DNA of 64,000 bases, taken from the NCBI GenBank assembly GCA_963783095.1, contig CAWAMR010000012.1, forward strand, positions 124,001 to 188,000. The letters run 5' to 3'. Under the pieces are notes generated by a model. That model was not told the origin of the DNA. It worked only from the letters and a program-made list of their open reading frames with translations, and made no database searches. The translations under genes and the position numbers were made by a program. The stretch comes from CAWAMR01 sp963783095 (GTDB lineage: Bacteria > Planctomycetota > Planctomycetia > Gemmatales > Gemmataceae). Shown here piece after piece: positions 19,035 to 30,697 of this stretch. Numbering within the stretch: the stretch's first letter is position 1; each line of letters starts with the position of its first letter.

Positions 19035-20770
19035 ATGCGCTGCCTCATTTCCTTGACCTGGCTGATGCTGCTTGCGGCTTCGCTCAACGCCGCCGAGGTC
19101 GCCGACATGGTAATCCGGAACGCCAAGGTTATCACGGTCGATGCCAGGTTCTCGATGGCCGAGGCGGTAGCGATCAAGGGTGAAAAGATCATCTTTGTCG
19201 GCAAGAACGCAGAGATTGGCAAGCACATCGGCTCGGCAACAAAGATCGTCGATGCCAAGGGCAAGGTAGTGATGCCGGGGCTTTTCGATAGTCACGTGCA
19301 TCCGCTCGGCGACAGTCGCTAAGCGAATGGAAGGAGCCTTTACCGGAGATTCAATCGCTGAAGGATGCTTTTACCTATATCCGCAAGAAAACCGAGACCA
19401 CCCCTGAAGGTCACTGGATCGTGTTGCAATATGCCTTTCCCACCCGTCTCGATGAAGCACGGTTCCCGACCAAGGCCGAACTCGATGCCATCGCTCCCAG
19501 GCACCCGGTGCTCTATCACGCAGGCCCGGCCGGCATCGTCAATTCGGTGGCAATTCAAGTCTCGAAACTTACCAAGGATACGCCGAACCCAGCCAATGGG
19601 ATCGTCGTGAAAGATCCGAAAACCGGCGAGCCGACGGGAATGCTCCGAAATGCTTACGGTGTCTTGAAGGGCTTGCCGCGCGAGGATGCCGACCTGCCGA
19701 CCGAAGAGAAACGCAAGGCCGTACTCAAACTATTCAAATTGTACAACGAGTTCGGCATTACCAGCGTCGCCGACCGCAGCGGCTCCCGCGAGGGATTGGA
19801 CCTTTACCTCGATATGCACAAGAAAGGCGACTTGACGGTTCGGGTCAATGTGTCGCGATTCTTCAGTCCATCGGGGAGCCGGGAGGACGTCGGCAAACGT
19901 CTGGACGCTCTGCCGGGGGCAGACAAACGGGGCGGGCCAACGGGAGTCGGCGACGATTGGGTGCGAATTGGGCCGATCAAAATGTTCTTGGATGGCGGAA
20001 TGCTCAACGGCACCGCATACATGCGCGAGCCTTGGCCAAAAACGCCGACCTATCAGGTGACCGATGACAACTACCGCGGCCTGCTCTTCATCCAACCCGA
20101 ACAACTCAAGATGGTCATCGAGGAAGCCGCCCGTCGTAAATGGCAAACGACCGCTCACACCGCAGGCGAGGCCGCGATGGATAATCTTTTGGATGCTTAC
20201 GAGTTTGTGAATCGGCTGGTACCCATCAAGGATATGCGGATGTGTATCACCCACGCCAATTTCCCGTCGCAGAGAAATCTCGAACGCTGCAAGACTCTGG
20301 GCGTCTGTGCCGACGTGCAGCCTGCCTGGCTCTACAAGGACGGCACGACGATGTTGAAGGAGATCGGCAAAGAAAGAACGCGCTGGTTCCAGCCGTTCCA
20401 TTCCTGGCTGGAATATACAACCATCGGCGGTGGCAGCGATCACATGCTGCGGTTTGATTCCGTCAAGTCCACCAATCCCTGGAACCCCTGGCTCGGCATC
20501 ACAACCACCCTCGATCGAATCACCGAACGCGGGACAGAGTTATTTCCCGAAGAGAAACTTTCGCGCCAACAGGCAATTCAACTCTACACCATCAACAACG
20601 CATATTTGCACAACGAAGAGAAGGTCAAGGGAAGTTTGGAGGTAGGAAAACTCGCAGACCTGATCATGATCGACCGCGATATTCTCACCTGTCCGATCAA
20701 AGAGATCTCGCAAACCAAGACCCTACTCACCGTGGCGGGTGGGAGGGTGGTTCACCAGATGACAAGGTGA
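19035..20770 (+). CDS. Secreted amidohydrolase (YtcJ-like, amidohydrolase 3), one frameshift
   Basis: About 578 codons. The signal peptide MRCLISLTWLMLLAASLNA precedes an amidohydrolase-superfamily composite domain: VIRNAKVITVD, AVAIKGEKIIFVG, KVVMPGLFDSHVHPLG (the metal-binding HxH). The frame then changes near 19312, and LSEWKEPLPEIQSLKDAF continues. Later motifs: PVLYHAGPAGIVNS, GITSVADRSGSREGLDLYL, KMFLDGGMLNGTAYM, KWQTTAHTAGEAAMDNLLDAY, MCITHANFPS, GGGSDHMLRFDS and GSLEVGKLADLIMIDRDIL. The family includes metal-dependent N-acyl-amino-acid and formamide hydrolases; the substrate is unknown. The last codons and the TGA stop come from a TGACAAGG repeat, so the natural C-terminus may have been replaced. 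Confidence 0.85.
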
Positions 20771-20840
20771 CAAGGTGACAAGGTGACCGGGTGACAAGGT
20801 GACATTCAACGAGCACCGTGTTACCTTGTCACCTTGTTGC
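20759..20840. repeat. TGACAAGG tandem repeat with inverse copy
   Basis: Four to five copies of the 8-bp word GTGACAAG run from inside the amidohydrolase gene past its stop, followed by GTTACCTTGTCACCTTGTT in the opposite sense, so the segment folds back. The same word forms the array at 24.5-24.7 kb and recurs at 47.3 kb. Confidence 0.8.
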
Positions 20841-21000
20841 CGTCGGAAAATCTGTCACAAACCGCGTAATCGGTACAACACGTCCAATAATGGGGCAAGT
20901 CTGCCTTCCTATCTCAATTTATTTCAAACGCCGCGCTTCCAGTGTCGAGGATTGACGTTGTGGGAAATTCCTTTTGGATCTTCTGATGGGGAGTCAATCC

Positions 21001-22244
21001 ATGTTCTTACGATGGATCGTCGGACGGGATCGAGTCAAATCCTTGCCAAGGAAACGGCACACCGGTCTGCGACTTGAGCAACTGGAATGCGCGAAGTGCC
21101 GTCAGCAACGAATCTGGGAGGAGCGCAGGGTTATAACGCCTTTGTGTTCAACAATTACGTGGGTTTCAACACCGATGCTCAAGGGAAGGTCGCTGTCGGC
21201 GATAACGCGACCCTGACCAACTTCGGCGTCGCTCAGAACGGCCCAAACTACGCCGGCACCGACAGCCTGGTGGTTGGGAATAACCTCAAATACACCAACG
21301 GCAAGGTGTTCTCCGGAGATGCGGCCTATGGGAACACTGGAACTCTCACCCATGTCTACTTTGGTAATGGCTATGCCCTGCAACAAAGCAATGTAGTCAG
21401 TTTCAGTTCGGTGCAGACTGATCTCGACGCGAAATCGACGGCCTGGGGCAGTTATGGCACCAACGGCGGCACGATCAGCAACAACTGGGGCAATCTGGTT
21501 TTGACGGGAACCAACGCGCAGATCGATGTCTTCGACTTGACGGCGGCCCAACTCAGCAGCATCTACAGCATCACGATCAACGCGCCCGCCGGCGCAACGG
21601 TCCTGATCAACGTGTCGGGAACTACGGTCAATCTTCAGAACCTCGGCATTTCAATCCAGGGCACCAATCAATCGGATGTCCTGTGGAATTTCTATCAGGC
21701 GACAACGGTCAACATCAGCGGCGTCGGGGTTCAGGGAAGCATCCTGGCACCTCTTGCCCAGGTGAACTTCAATAACGGCTCGCTCAACGGGACGCTCATC
21801 GCCGACAATCTCTGCGGCAACGGCCAGCTGGATTATTCCCAGGTGTGCATCGATATTCCCACGACACTGCCCGCAATTATTTCCGGAGTCGTCTTCGACG
21901 ATGTCAACGGCAATGGAATCCAGGATCCCGGAGAGCACGGCCTTGGCGGAGTGGTAGTATTTCTTTCGGGCATCAAGACCGGAGGCGGAACCTATAGCAC
22001 TTCGGTCCTCACGTCGAGTAACGGCAGCTATGTCTTCAACAATGTTCCGCCCGGAACCTATACCATCGCCGCCGGCACGCTGGATAGTACCTGGGTGACA
22101 GTCAGCGTCCATGTCGGTTCACAGGGCGGCACCCCATCGGTCGCCAACAGTGAGATCGTGAATGTCCCGCTCGGCAACGGCACCGACGGCACGCAAAACA
22201 ACTTTGGTCAACAGCAAAATACCGGCAATGACGGCGGCGATTGA
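21001..22244 (+). CDS. Choice-of-anchor A-type surface protein with SdrD B-like domain, one frameshift
   Basis: About 414 codons. The ATG at 21001 has GGGGAG seven bases upstream and starts MFLRWIVGRDR, leading to LRLEQLE / CREVPSATNLG. This is the conserved planctomycete N-terminal segment (LExLExR..PSA) of surface proteins. One base is missing between the two halves near 21086. The body, GYNAFVFNNYVGFNTDAQG through VGVQGSILAPLAQVNFNNGSLNGTLIADNL, is a choice-of-anchor A-type beta domain. It is followed by ISGVVFDDVNGNGIQDPGEHGLGGVVV, an SdrD B-like/carboxypeptidase-regulatory-like repeat that usually binds calcium through the DVNGNGIQD loop. The end is Gly/Asn-rich. It is probably a cell-surface structural or adhesive protein. 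A 15-bp-stem hairpin follows at once. Confidence 0.85.
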
Positions 22245-22257
22245 TCGGCGCAAGACC

Positions 22258-22292
22258 ACAAGGAGTTCGCGGTACTTCCGCGAACTCCTTGT
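22258..22292. terminator. Bidirectional hairpin between convergent genes
   Basis: ACAAGGAGTTCGCGG and its exact complement form a 15-bp stem over TACTT. It lies 13 bp after the surface-protein stop and 5 bp from the end of the convergent hemW-like gene, so it is placed to end both transcripts. It lacks a clear T-run. Confidence 0.65.
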
Positions 22293-22297
22293 GCCGG

Positions 22298-23431
22298 TCA
22301 TAACATTTCGGCAACGATGCCGTCAGCGACACATTTCCCTTCGCGCGTCGAGCTGGACCCTTGCGCCGGTATCCTCCAACAAACCCAGCCCGACGTATTG
22401 CTTGACCTTCTCGCCAATCAGCGCATCGAGATCGAACCCGGTCTGGATATGAAACGAGCTTCGGTCGATGCCGTCGCATCGGCGCAACTGAATGGCAATG
22501 GTTTCGCGGGCACGGTCCTTGCCGGCCAGATGTTCGCTCTGAAACGTCGGAGACTCACCGGCCAGCACTTTGCGGATGTACTCGCCGGTATTGCGGACGT
22601 TCAATTCCCTGCATCCATCCACATAGCGCAGCTGCACCCACTCCGAAACCATAATAGGCTTCGTTAGCCCAGTACACCTCGTTGTGCCGGCAACGACCAT
22701 TGGGGCGGGCAAAGTTGGAGATTTCGTAGTGCTCGAAGCCTGCTGAGGGCAGTTGATCGATCGCCACCAGGTACATTTCGCGTTCGCGCTCTTCGTCCAG
22801 CGATCGGATCTGTCCCCGTTGCCGCGCTTTCCAAAGCGGCGTTCCCTTCTCGTAAGTCAGACCATACGTGGACAAGTGCTGCGAACCCAGGGCGATAGCC
22901 CGTCGCAAATCGGATTCCCAGTCGGCGATGGTTTGGCCGGGGATGGCAAAGATCAAATCGAGAGAGATTTGCGCGATTCGCCGGCGCCGCGGTTTCGATG
23001 GCCGGGACGATTTGGTCGGGGCCGTGAATGCGATCCAGGACGGGCAGCAAGCCAGCGTGAAAGGTCTGCACGCCGATGCTGATCCGGTTCACTCCAAAGT
23101 CCGCCAGGACAGCGATTTTCTCGGCAGAGATGCTGTCGGGTGTCGATTCAATGGAGAACTCCCAAGCCTCTGTGTCGTTTGGAACCAGGAACCATTTCCG
23201 AATGTCGGTCAGTAGCTGTTCCAATTGTCGAGCATTGAGATAGGTCGGAGTTCCGCCACCGAGAAAGATGGTGTCCACGGGTCTTGGTTGTCCCAGACCC
23301 GCAAGTTCCAGGCCGATTGCTTCGAGATACAGATCGATGAGATGATCGTGCTCGGCACTGACGGCGAAGTCGCAGTAACCGCAATGATGGGCGCAGAACG
23401 GAACGTGAAGATAGGCAGCACGCGGTGTCAT
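22298..23431 (-). CDS. hemW: HemW-like radical SAM protein (coproporphyrinogen III oxidase-like), frameshifted
   Basis: HemW-type proteins are radical SAM enzymes related to HemN; HemW itself is regarded as a heme chaperone. Visible: AAYLHVPFCAHHCGYCDFAV (CxxxCxxC plus the usual CDF), DTIFLGGGTPTYLN, EFSIESTPDSISAEKIAVL, GVNRISIGVQTFHAGLL. In the next frame come LIFAIPGQTIADWESDL, LSTYGLTYEKGTPLW and YEISNFARPNGRCRHNEVYW, and then GEYIRKVLAGE. The C-terminal winged-helix part ends REGKCVADGIVAEML with TGA at 22298-22300. Frame changes lie near 22965, 22600 and 22330. The ATG at 23431 directly precedes the conserved N-terminus. CDF and the HNxxYW motif support HemW or HemN-like rather than another radical SAM group. 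Confidence 0.88.
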
Positions 23432-23484
23432 ACGCTCATTGTAGCCGGGTACAAAGGCTCGCAACTCCGAACTACAAATACACG

Positions 23485-23566
23485 CTAACCACAGAGTCAC
23501 AGAGGACACAGAGAAGACACATCAACAATTGCGTTTTCTCTGTGTCCTCTGTGACTCTGTGGTTAG
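23485..23566. repeat. 31-bp inverted repeat (ACCACAGAGTCACAGAGG type)
   Basis: The arms 23485-23515 and 23536-23566 are perfect complements around a 20-nt spacer. The ACCACAGAG...CACAGAG word is a familiar dispersed intergenic element in planctomycete and other environmental genomes. It lies between the hemW-like gene and the end of the FAH-family gene, whose transcripts both run leftward. Confidence 0.75.
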
Positions 23567-23603
23567 TCTGCATTTTTCGTTTTGTTCCAAGGAGATTGTT
23601 TGG

Positions 23604-24461
23604 TCACTCGCCGACCACCGGGTTTTTGAGGACACCCAAGCCACCGATGTCCACTTCCACGACGTCGTCGGGCTTGAGCCAGACTGGAGTTGGCTTACGA
23701 GCGATGCCGACTCCGGGCGGTGTCCCGGTGTAGATTAAATCGCCAGGCTCCAGCGTGAATACTTGCGAAATGTAAGCCAGGATTTCCTTGACGCCGAAGA
23801 TCATCTGATTCGTGTTGCTGTTTTGCATCACCGCGCCATTCAGCGCAATTGAATCGGCAGGTTCAGAGGGTCGGCGACATCGTCGGCAGTTACCAGCACC
23901 GGTCCGCACGGGGCAAAGGTATCGAAAGTTTTCCCGGCCATCCACTGCTTGCCGTCTTTTTCCAACTGCCAGTCGCGGGCGGAAACATCGTGCCCGACCG
24001 TGTAACCGGCAACGTAGCTCAGCGCGGCTTCGGCGCAATATGCCGGCCCCGTTTACCAACGACGATCACAAGTTCGGCTTCGTAATCGACCTTGAAACTG
24101 ACTTTCGGAAGGACGATATTCTCGCCCGATCCGATGAGCGCAGTGGGGAACTTGCTGAAGAGCACAGGTTCTTTGGGGATCGGCACGCCGCTCTCGGCCG
24201 CATGGTCCTTGTAGTTCAGCCCGATGCAGATGATTTTTTGCGGGTCGGGAATCGGCACATGCAGCTTGGCACCGGCAACAGGCACCTTGACCGCAGCCGA
24301 TGAGCCGCCACTTCCTTGACGCGAGAGAACAGATTCCCCGCGACAATCTGACGGATGGAGCTCGTCAGCGTGGGATCGGTGGCGACCAGATCGACGTAAG
24401 AATCGCCGACCTGAACCGCGGCATGAGGGCCGGTTGGGGTACGGAGAGTTGCAAGACGCAT
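23604..24461 (-). CDS. Fumarylacetoacetate hydrolase (FAH) family protein, frameshifted
   Basis: About 286 codons. FAH-family enzymes act on 2-oxo acids (hydratases, isomerases, decarboxylases, acylpyruvases) using Mg2+. N-terminal part: MRLATLRTP, VQVGDSYVDLV. After a frame change near 24290 come IICIGLNYKDHAAESG (the GxNYxxH motif), VLFSKFPTALIGSG and DYEAELVIVVGKRGRHI (the E-x-E metal ligands). After a change near 24050 come FDTFAPCGPVLVT, LNGAVMQNSNTNQMIFGV, LEPGDLIYTGTPPGVG and VEVDIGGLGVLKNPV. The ATG at 24461 has AAGGAG nine bases upstream. Closest to the 2-hydroxyhepta-2,4-diene-1,7-dioate isomerase-like group; the exact substrate is not determinable. Confidence 0.87.
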
Positions 24462-24522
24462 AGAAACGCACTCCTTCAATGGAATTAGTAGTTGCGTCTA
24501 TTCAATTGGTCCCTCTCGAACT

Positions 24523-24686
24523 GACAAGATGACAAGGTGACAAGGTGACAAGGTGAATGATTGATTCGATCAATAGTCGCAGATACGCCAGACGATTGTC
24601 ACCTTGTCACCTTGTCACCTTGTCACCTTGTCACCTTGTCACCTTGTCACCTTGTCACCTTGTCACCTTGTCACCTTGTCACCCGA
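24523..24686. repeat. Octanucleotide tandem array TCACCTTG with inverted leader
   Basis: Three to four copies of GACAAGGT (24523-24556) are followed by a 40-nt spacer and then about 10.5 uninterrupted copies of the complementary word CACCTTGT (24598-24683). The right part runs into the 3' end of the SDR gene and supplies its last codons and stop. No spacers separate the units, so this is not CRISPR. Confidence 0.9.
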
Positions 24687-25525
24687 AGCCTGCGCCGCGC
24701 GAATGTGCTCGGCTCGTTCCTCGGCGAAGAGTTGCCGCACTTTCTTGCGAGCAAAGAAGTCGATCACCCACGGCGCAAATCGTGCGAATAGTAGAAGCAA
24801 CTTGCCCTTGAGGGTGAGATTGAGGTTGTTTTTCCCTTTTTCGATGGCCCGCAGCGTGGCCTCGGCGACTTCCTCGGATGTCATGCCGCGCAAAATGATC
24901 CATCTGAATCTTCGCCTTTTGCTCCAGCATGTTTTTCGAGAAATTAGTTTGCGTCAGGCCGGGATTGATGACCACGACGTCGATGTTGTCCTTGTACAAT
25001 TCCGCCCGTATTGCTTGACTCCACCCTTCCACCGCAAATTTACTCGATGCGTAGAGGCCACGCGCCGGCAGGGCGCGTTTGCCGACGATCGAGGAGATAT
25101 TCACAATGGCGGCCTTGTTTCCCTTTTTCAACAGCGGCAGGAATGCGCGGGTCGTCTCGGTGGTTCCGAAGAAGTTGGTTTCGAAGATGGTGCGCAAAAC
25201 ATCGGGTCCGGAATCGGCGAAGTGCCCTGTCGCTCCGATTCCGGCATTATTGATAAGGATGTCCAGGCCGCCAAAGTGCGACAACGGCGGCATCGACCAT
25301 CTTTTGCCGATCTTCCGGCTTGCAGACATCGGCCTGGACAATTTCCAGGGTGTGCCCATCCTTTTTCAACGTCTCCTGCAATGTAGCGAGCAATTCCAGC
25401 GAACGAGCCGAAGCCAATACCTTGGCCCCGCGTTTGGCAGCCAATTCCGCAAGGGCCCGGCCTATGCCTTGTGAAGCACCGGTGACGAGAATCCGCATGT
25501 CTTTGAGTTGTCGACGCTGACCCAT
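24663..25525 (-). CDS. Short-chain dehydrogenase/reductase, frameshifted
   Basis: About 288 codons. SDR signature: ILVTGASQGIGRALAE (TGxxxGIG cofactor loop), LDILINNAGIGATG (NNAG), NISSIVGKRALPARGLYASSKFAVEG (catalytic Ser and YxxxK) and VINPGLTQTNF. The C-terminal 70 residues (LNLTLKGKLLLLFARFAPWVIDFFARKKV) are hydrophobic and basic, as in SDRs that associate with membranes or act on lipids. Frame changes occur near 25285 and 24890. The ATG at 25525 has GGAG eight bases upstream; MRILVTG at 25498 is an alternative. The gene ends SGDKVTR inside the TCACCTTG array, so the original C-terminus is probably altered. The substrate is unknown. Confidence 0.85.
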
Positions 25526-25668
25526 GATGTAAGCTCCGCCGGGCTTGCCGTTCTTTTTATCCCAGCTTACCTGAGTTGACGAATGGATCGAACCCATACG
25601 CACGGAAAAACAGGCGCAGGGTCTGGCTCAAGGCGATCGGTTGTAGCGGTTGTAGCACCTGCTCGAAA

Positions 25669-27098
25669 TCAGACTTTGATCAGCTTCCACCGTCCACCTG
25701 CGAACCGCAGCAGAAACAAGATGCCGCGAACCGACAAGTCCGCAAACATTGCCATCCAGGCACCGTACAAACCCAGATCACAGCCCTCAATCCGGCCCAA
25801 GGGCCCCAAATCAACGGAAGGAAAAATCAACCAGTACGCGATCGGGAGCCGAACTCCGAGGAATCCAACCCAGGTCAGTATCAAAGGAAATCGTGTATCG
25901 CCTGCACCGCGACGCGACCCCGTGAAAATGGTGATGCATGCCAGCGGCGGCATGGCGAAAGCCACGAGCCGCAGCACCGGAACGCCGGCTTCAATTACCG
26001 CGTGCTGGCCCTCATTCGGGCAAAAAATCAGGAACATCCCTGGGGCAAAGCAATACAGGATCACCCCCATCAAGGTCATCGCCAGCCGCCCAATCCCAGA
26101 GTAACCCAGCCCGCCTTGGCCGCATCGCGCAGCCGATGAGCACCCAGATTTTGCCCAACCATCGTCGCAGCTGCGGTGGCGAATGCGTAGCCGGAAAGAT
26201 AGCCCAGACCTTCCCAGCGGATGGCGATGCCGTGGGCTGCGGGGGCAGCACCTTGCAACGAATTCACCAGCGTCAAAAACCACAACTGGCACAGGCCGAT
26301 CGACAGTGTATCGATACTGGCAGGTATGCTGATGTGCAGAAGTCTGCGGATCAACACGCGATCGGGCCGGAATTGACTTCGCTTCAGCTTCAATCCCGCC
26401 CGGCCTTGAGTCAGAACCGCAACGACCGCCAGAGCGCCGACCATGTGACTCAAGGATGTTCCGATGGCGATGCCCTCAAACCCGAATCCATCCCACGACC
26501 CGATGCCGTGGAAACAGATTTTTGCCAGCGGCATGTTGAGCAGCGCCACGCCCCCCAATACCCACAAGCTGATCCGGGTATCGCCTGCGCCGCTGAGGCA
26601 GGCGAGCCCAGCCTGCTCGACGACCTGAAAAACCACCGTGGCGATAATCGGCACCAGGAACTTCGCGGCAATATCGGCCGTGGTTCCCTCCATCGACCAT
26701 CCAGACAACGACATCGGCTAAAATCCACAGGCCGATGCCGCCGGCCAGCAAACCGAAAACGATGGCCAGCAAAATCGATTGGTTGGTGGCATGAATCGCC
26801 TGATCTCGATCGCCCGCACCGATAGTGCGCGACGACCGGCGCGTACTGCCGACGCTGACCAGAACCGGCGCAGCTGGAAATGAACCAGGCCAGGTAGTTG
26901 GCGTTGGTCAGAGCGGCCTGATAGGCAACGTGCAACGATGGATCGGGGGTGGGTTGTTGCCGGCCAGATATTGGTCGTAGAGGTTAATGGCCCAAATCAG
27001 CAACTGTTGAATCCACAGCGGGAAGGCAAGATCGAAACCGGCCGCCAGGCCGGAGAAGTAGATAGCGGAAGTGAACAGAAGCTGTCGGTGCTCGCCAT
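25669..27098 (-). CDS. MATE-family efflux transporter, heavily frameshifted
   Basis: MATE proteins have 12 helices and export cationic compounds with Na+ or H+. Recognisable pieces in order: LAFPLWIQQLLIWAINLYDQYLAG (helix 1), YQAALTNANYLAWFISSC, LLAIVFGLLAGGIGLWILA, KFLVPIIATVVFQVVEQAGLACLSGAGDTRISLWV, GIAIGTSLSHMVGALAVVAVL, LLHISIPASIDTLSIGLCQLWFL, AAHGIAIRWEGLGYLSGYAFATAAATMVGQNLGA, LMGVILYCFAPGMFLIF and FTGSRRGAGDTRFPLILTWVGFLGVRLP. Frame changes lie near 27028, 26925, 26860, 26715 and 26110. The two GAGDTR repeats mark the N- and C-halves. The start is uncertain; the ATG at 27098 gives a short cytoplasmic lead-in. Confidence 0.8.
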
Positions 27099-27371
27099 CC
27101 GGAACCCGGAACAAGAGTGGAGGAGGGATGATTGAGAAGATTATATGGGGTCTTTGTCGGTTGGAATTCCGTTTTCGACTTGGGTTACGCGAATCAGAAC
27201 GAGTCTCAATCGACTGACTGAACTTCAGGGATCCAGCAGCATCGGGTGGGTGAAGATTTGGAAAAAAAGATTCTTGCAATTACTTCAGACTATGCGTACA
27301 GTATCAAAGCTTAAGACTTGTTCAGTTCCAAGAGTTCGAAACCAACCTTCATATTCAGGAGAGATTTCAAC

Positions 27372-27808
27372 GTGGATGATTTGCAAAACAAGTTCCAACA
27401 GATGCTCATCTTGATCGTGGTTATTGCCATAATCGTGAACGTCTACATGATCGTGGTTTGGTGGAAGATTTTTGAAGGCAGGACAGCCGGGCTGGCTATT
27501 CTCATTCCGATCTACAGTGCAATGGTCATGTGCCGGGTAGCTGGGAAGTCCGACTTTTATTGGTTGCTGTTCCTCATCCCGATTGTCAATGTTTTCGCGA
27601 TGTTCTCATTTTTGAACGGTTACGCACGCGCGTTTGGGAAAGGGGGCATCTTCATGTTCTTCGGGCTTTTCTTGTTTGGCATTATCGGCTTCTCGATACT
27701 GGCATTCAGCGCGAATACGCTGGTCCTTCCGGAGTTCGCTCGCGCGGGAGTCGCCATGCGCGAGACGATGACTACGGGGACGATGAGGAATACAGGCGCA
27801 AAAACTGA
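27372..27808 (+). CDS. DUF5684 membrane protein, copy 1, one frameshift
   Basis: About 146 codons. The GTG at 27372 has AGGAGAG at a spacing of 8. Three to four hydrophobic segments: MLILIVVIAIIVNVYMIVVWWKIFEG, GLAILIPIYSAMVMCRVAGK, FYWLLFLIPIVNVFAMFSFL, and GIFMFFGLFLFGIIGFSILAFS. The IPIY...C.VAGK...LL.LIP..N pattern defines DUF5684, a small membrane protein family without known function. Near 27715 one base is lost, after which YAGPSGVRSRGSRHARDDDYGDDEEYRRKN gives a charged cytoplasmic tail like that of the next gene. Read straight on, the frame would end in an unrelated 70-residue tail. Confidence 0.75.
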
Positions 27809-27909
27809 GTTCTTATCCTCATATCCTGGGGAAAAGGGCGATCAGCCATGCGCTATTCTGCAACGACCTTCTCCCCAGTCAACTATTGCCTTCATGGAGT
27901 ATCCATTCA

Positions 27910-28477
27910 ATGGAAGTCGTGATCGTTTTATATGTCCTTGTCTTGGTGTTGGTAATCGTCTCGATGTGGAAGATTTTTGACAAAGCCGGTCAGCCGGGCT
28001 GGGCCTCATCCCGATTTACAACACCATCGTCGCTTGCCGAGTTGCCGGAAAATCAGAGACCTATTTTCTGTTGCTTCTGATCCCCTTTGCCAACATTTAC
28101 TTCGCAATCATGCTCGTTATTGATCTTGCGAAATCCTTCGGAAAAGATGCTGGTTTTGCCGTTCTTATGATTTGCTTGTTGTTTGTCGGTTACCCGTTGC
28201 TGGCATTTGGTGATGCCGATTACATCGGGCCAGGTGGGAAACGCCGTCGCGGTATCAGCCGTGGTCTCCGGGGACGATGACTACGGCGACGATGACGATG
28301 ACGATCGTCCGCGCAAACGCAGTCGTCGCGAGGAAGAAGATGAGGATGATGATCGCCCTTCGGAAAAAGAGCCGGCGCGACGATGAGGACGATGACGACG
28401 ATGACCGCCCTCGCAAGAAGAGCCGGCGCGACGAAGATGATGAGGATGATGATCGGCCCATGAGGCGTCGCAAATAG
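27910..28477 (+). CDS. DUF5684 membrane protein, copy 2, with long Asp/Arg-rich tail, frameshifted
   Basis: A paralogue of the preceding gene, 100 bp downstream. VLYVLVLVLVIVSMWKIFDKAGQPGW, then in the next frame LIPIYNTIVACRVAGKSE, FLLLLIPFANIYFAIMLVIDLAKSFGKDAGFAVL and YPLLAFGDADYIGPGGK. The C-terminal roughly 70 residues are a low-complexity tail alternating aspartate blocks with RPRKRSRR-type blocks. Frame changes near 28010, 28265 and 28350 are needed to reach the end MRRRK at 28477, so the tail length is approximate. The acidic/basic tail might bind nucleic acid or a membrane surface; that is inference. Confidence 0.7.
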
Positions 28478-28507
28478 CGATTACTCTTCATCTTCTCGCA
28501 GTTTCGC

Positions 28508-30445
<1,938 letters not shown>

Positions 30446-30630
30446 GGAAAACATGCTCCTGCGTGGCGAGATTCGACTGCGGATATGGCAAAAGGATATT
30501 GCTTCATTGCCACAGATGCAACGGGTCGCACAGCAAAGTCTGATCTCCTCTCCCCCCGGTTGGGGCGGAAATTCGGAATGGGACCAGGCGCTGCCGTGGG
30601 CCGAGATTGCACCCTATACCCCTGACGCGT

Positions 30631-30689
30631 ATGTGGGGCAGGCGTCTCGCCTGCCTTTGGTCGACGGCAGGCGAGACGCTTACCCCACG
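30631..30689. repeat. Inverted repeat GGGGCAGGCGTCTCGCCTGCC
   Basis: Arms of about 23 bp (30632-30655 and 30666-30688) surround a 10-nt loop. It lies 9 bp downstream (in + coordinates, before the stop) of the first large WD40 gene and upstream of acs, in the 250-bp gap between them. Confidence 0.8.
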
Positions 30690-30697
30690 TCAATACC

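Noticed and set aside
24598..24683. Possible CRISPR array
   Set aside because: The repeats are 8 bp and contiguous with no spacers; no cas gene is present. It is a simple tandem array.
28255..28491. Ser/Arg-rich minus-strand frame opposite the DUF5684 tail
   Set aside because: It is the complement of the Asp/Arg codon repeats on the + strand and has no independent start signal or homology.
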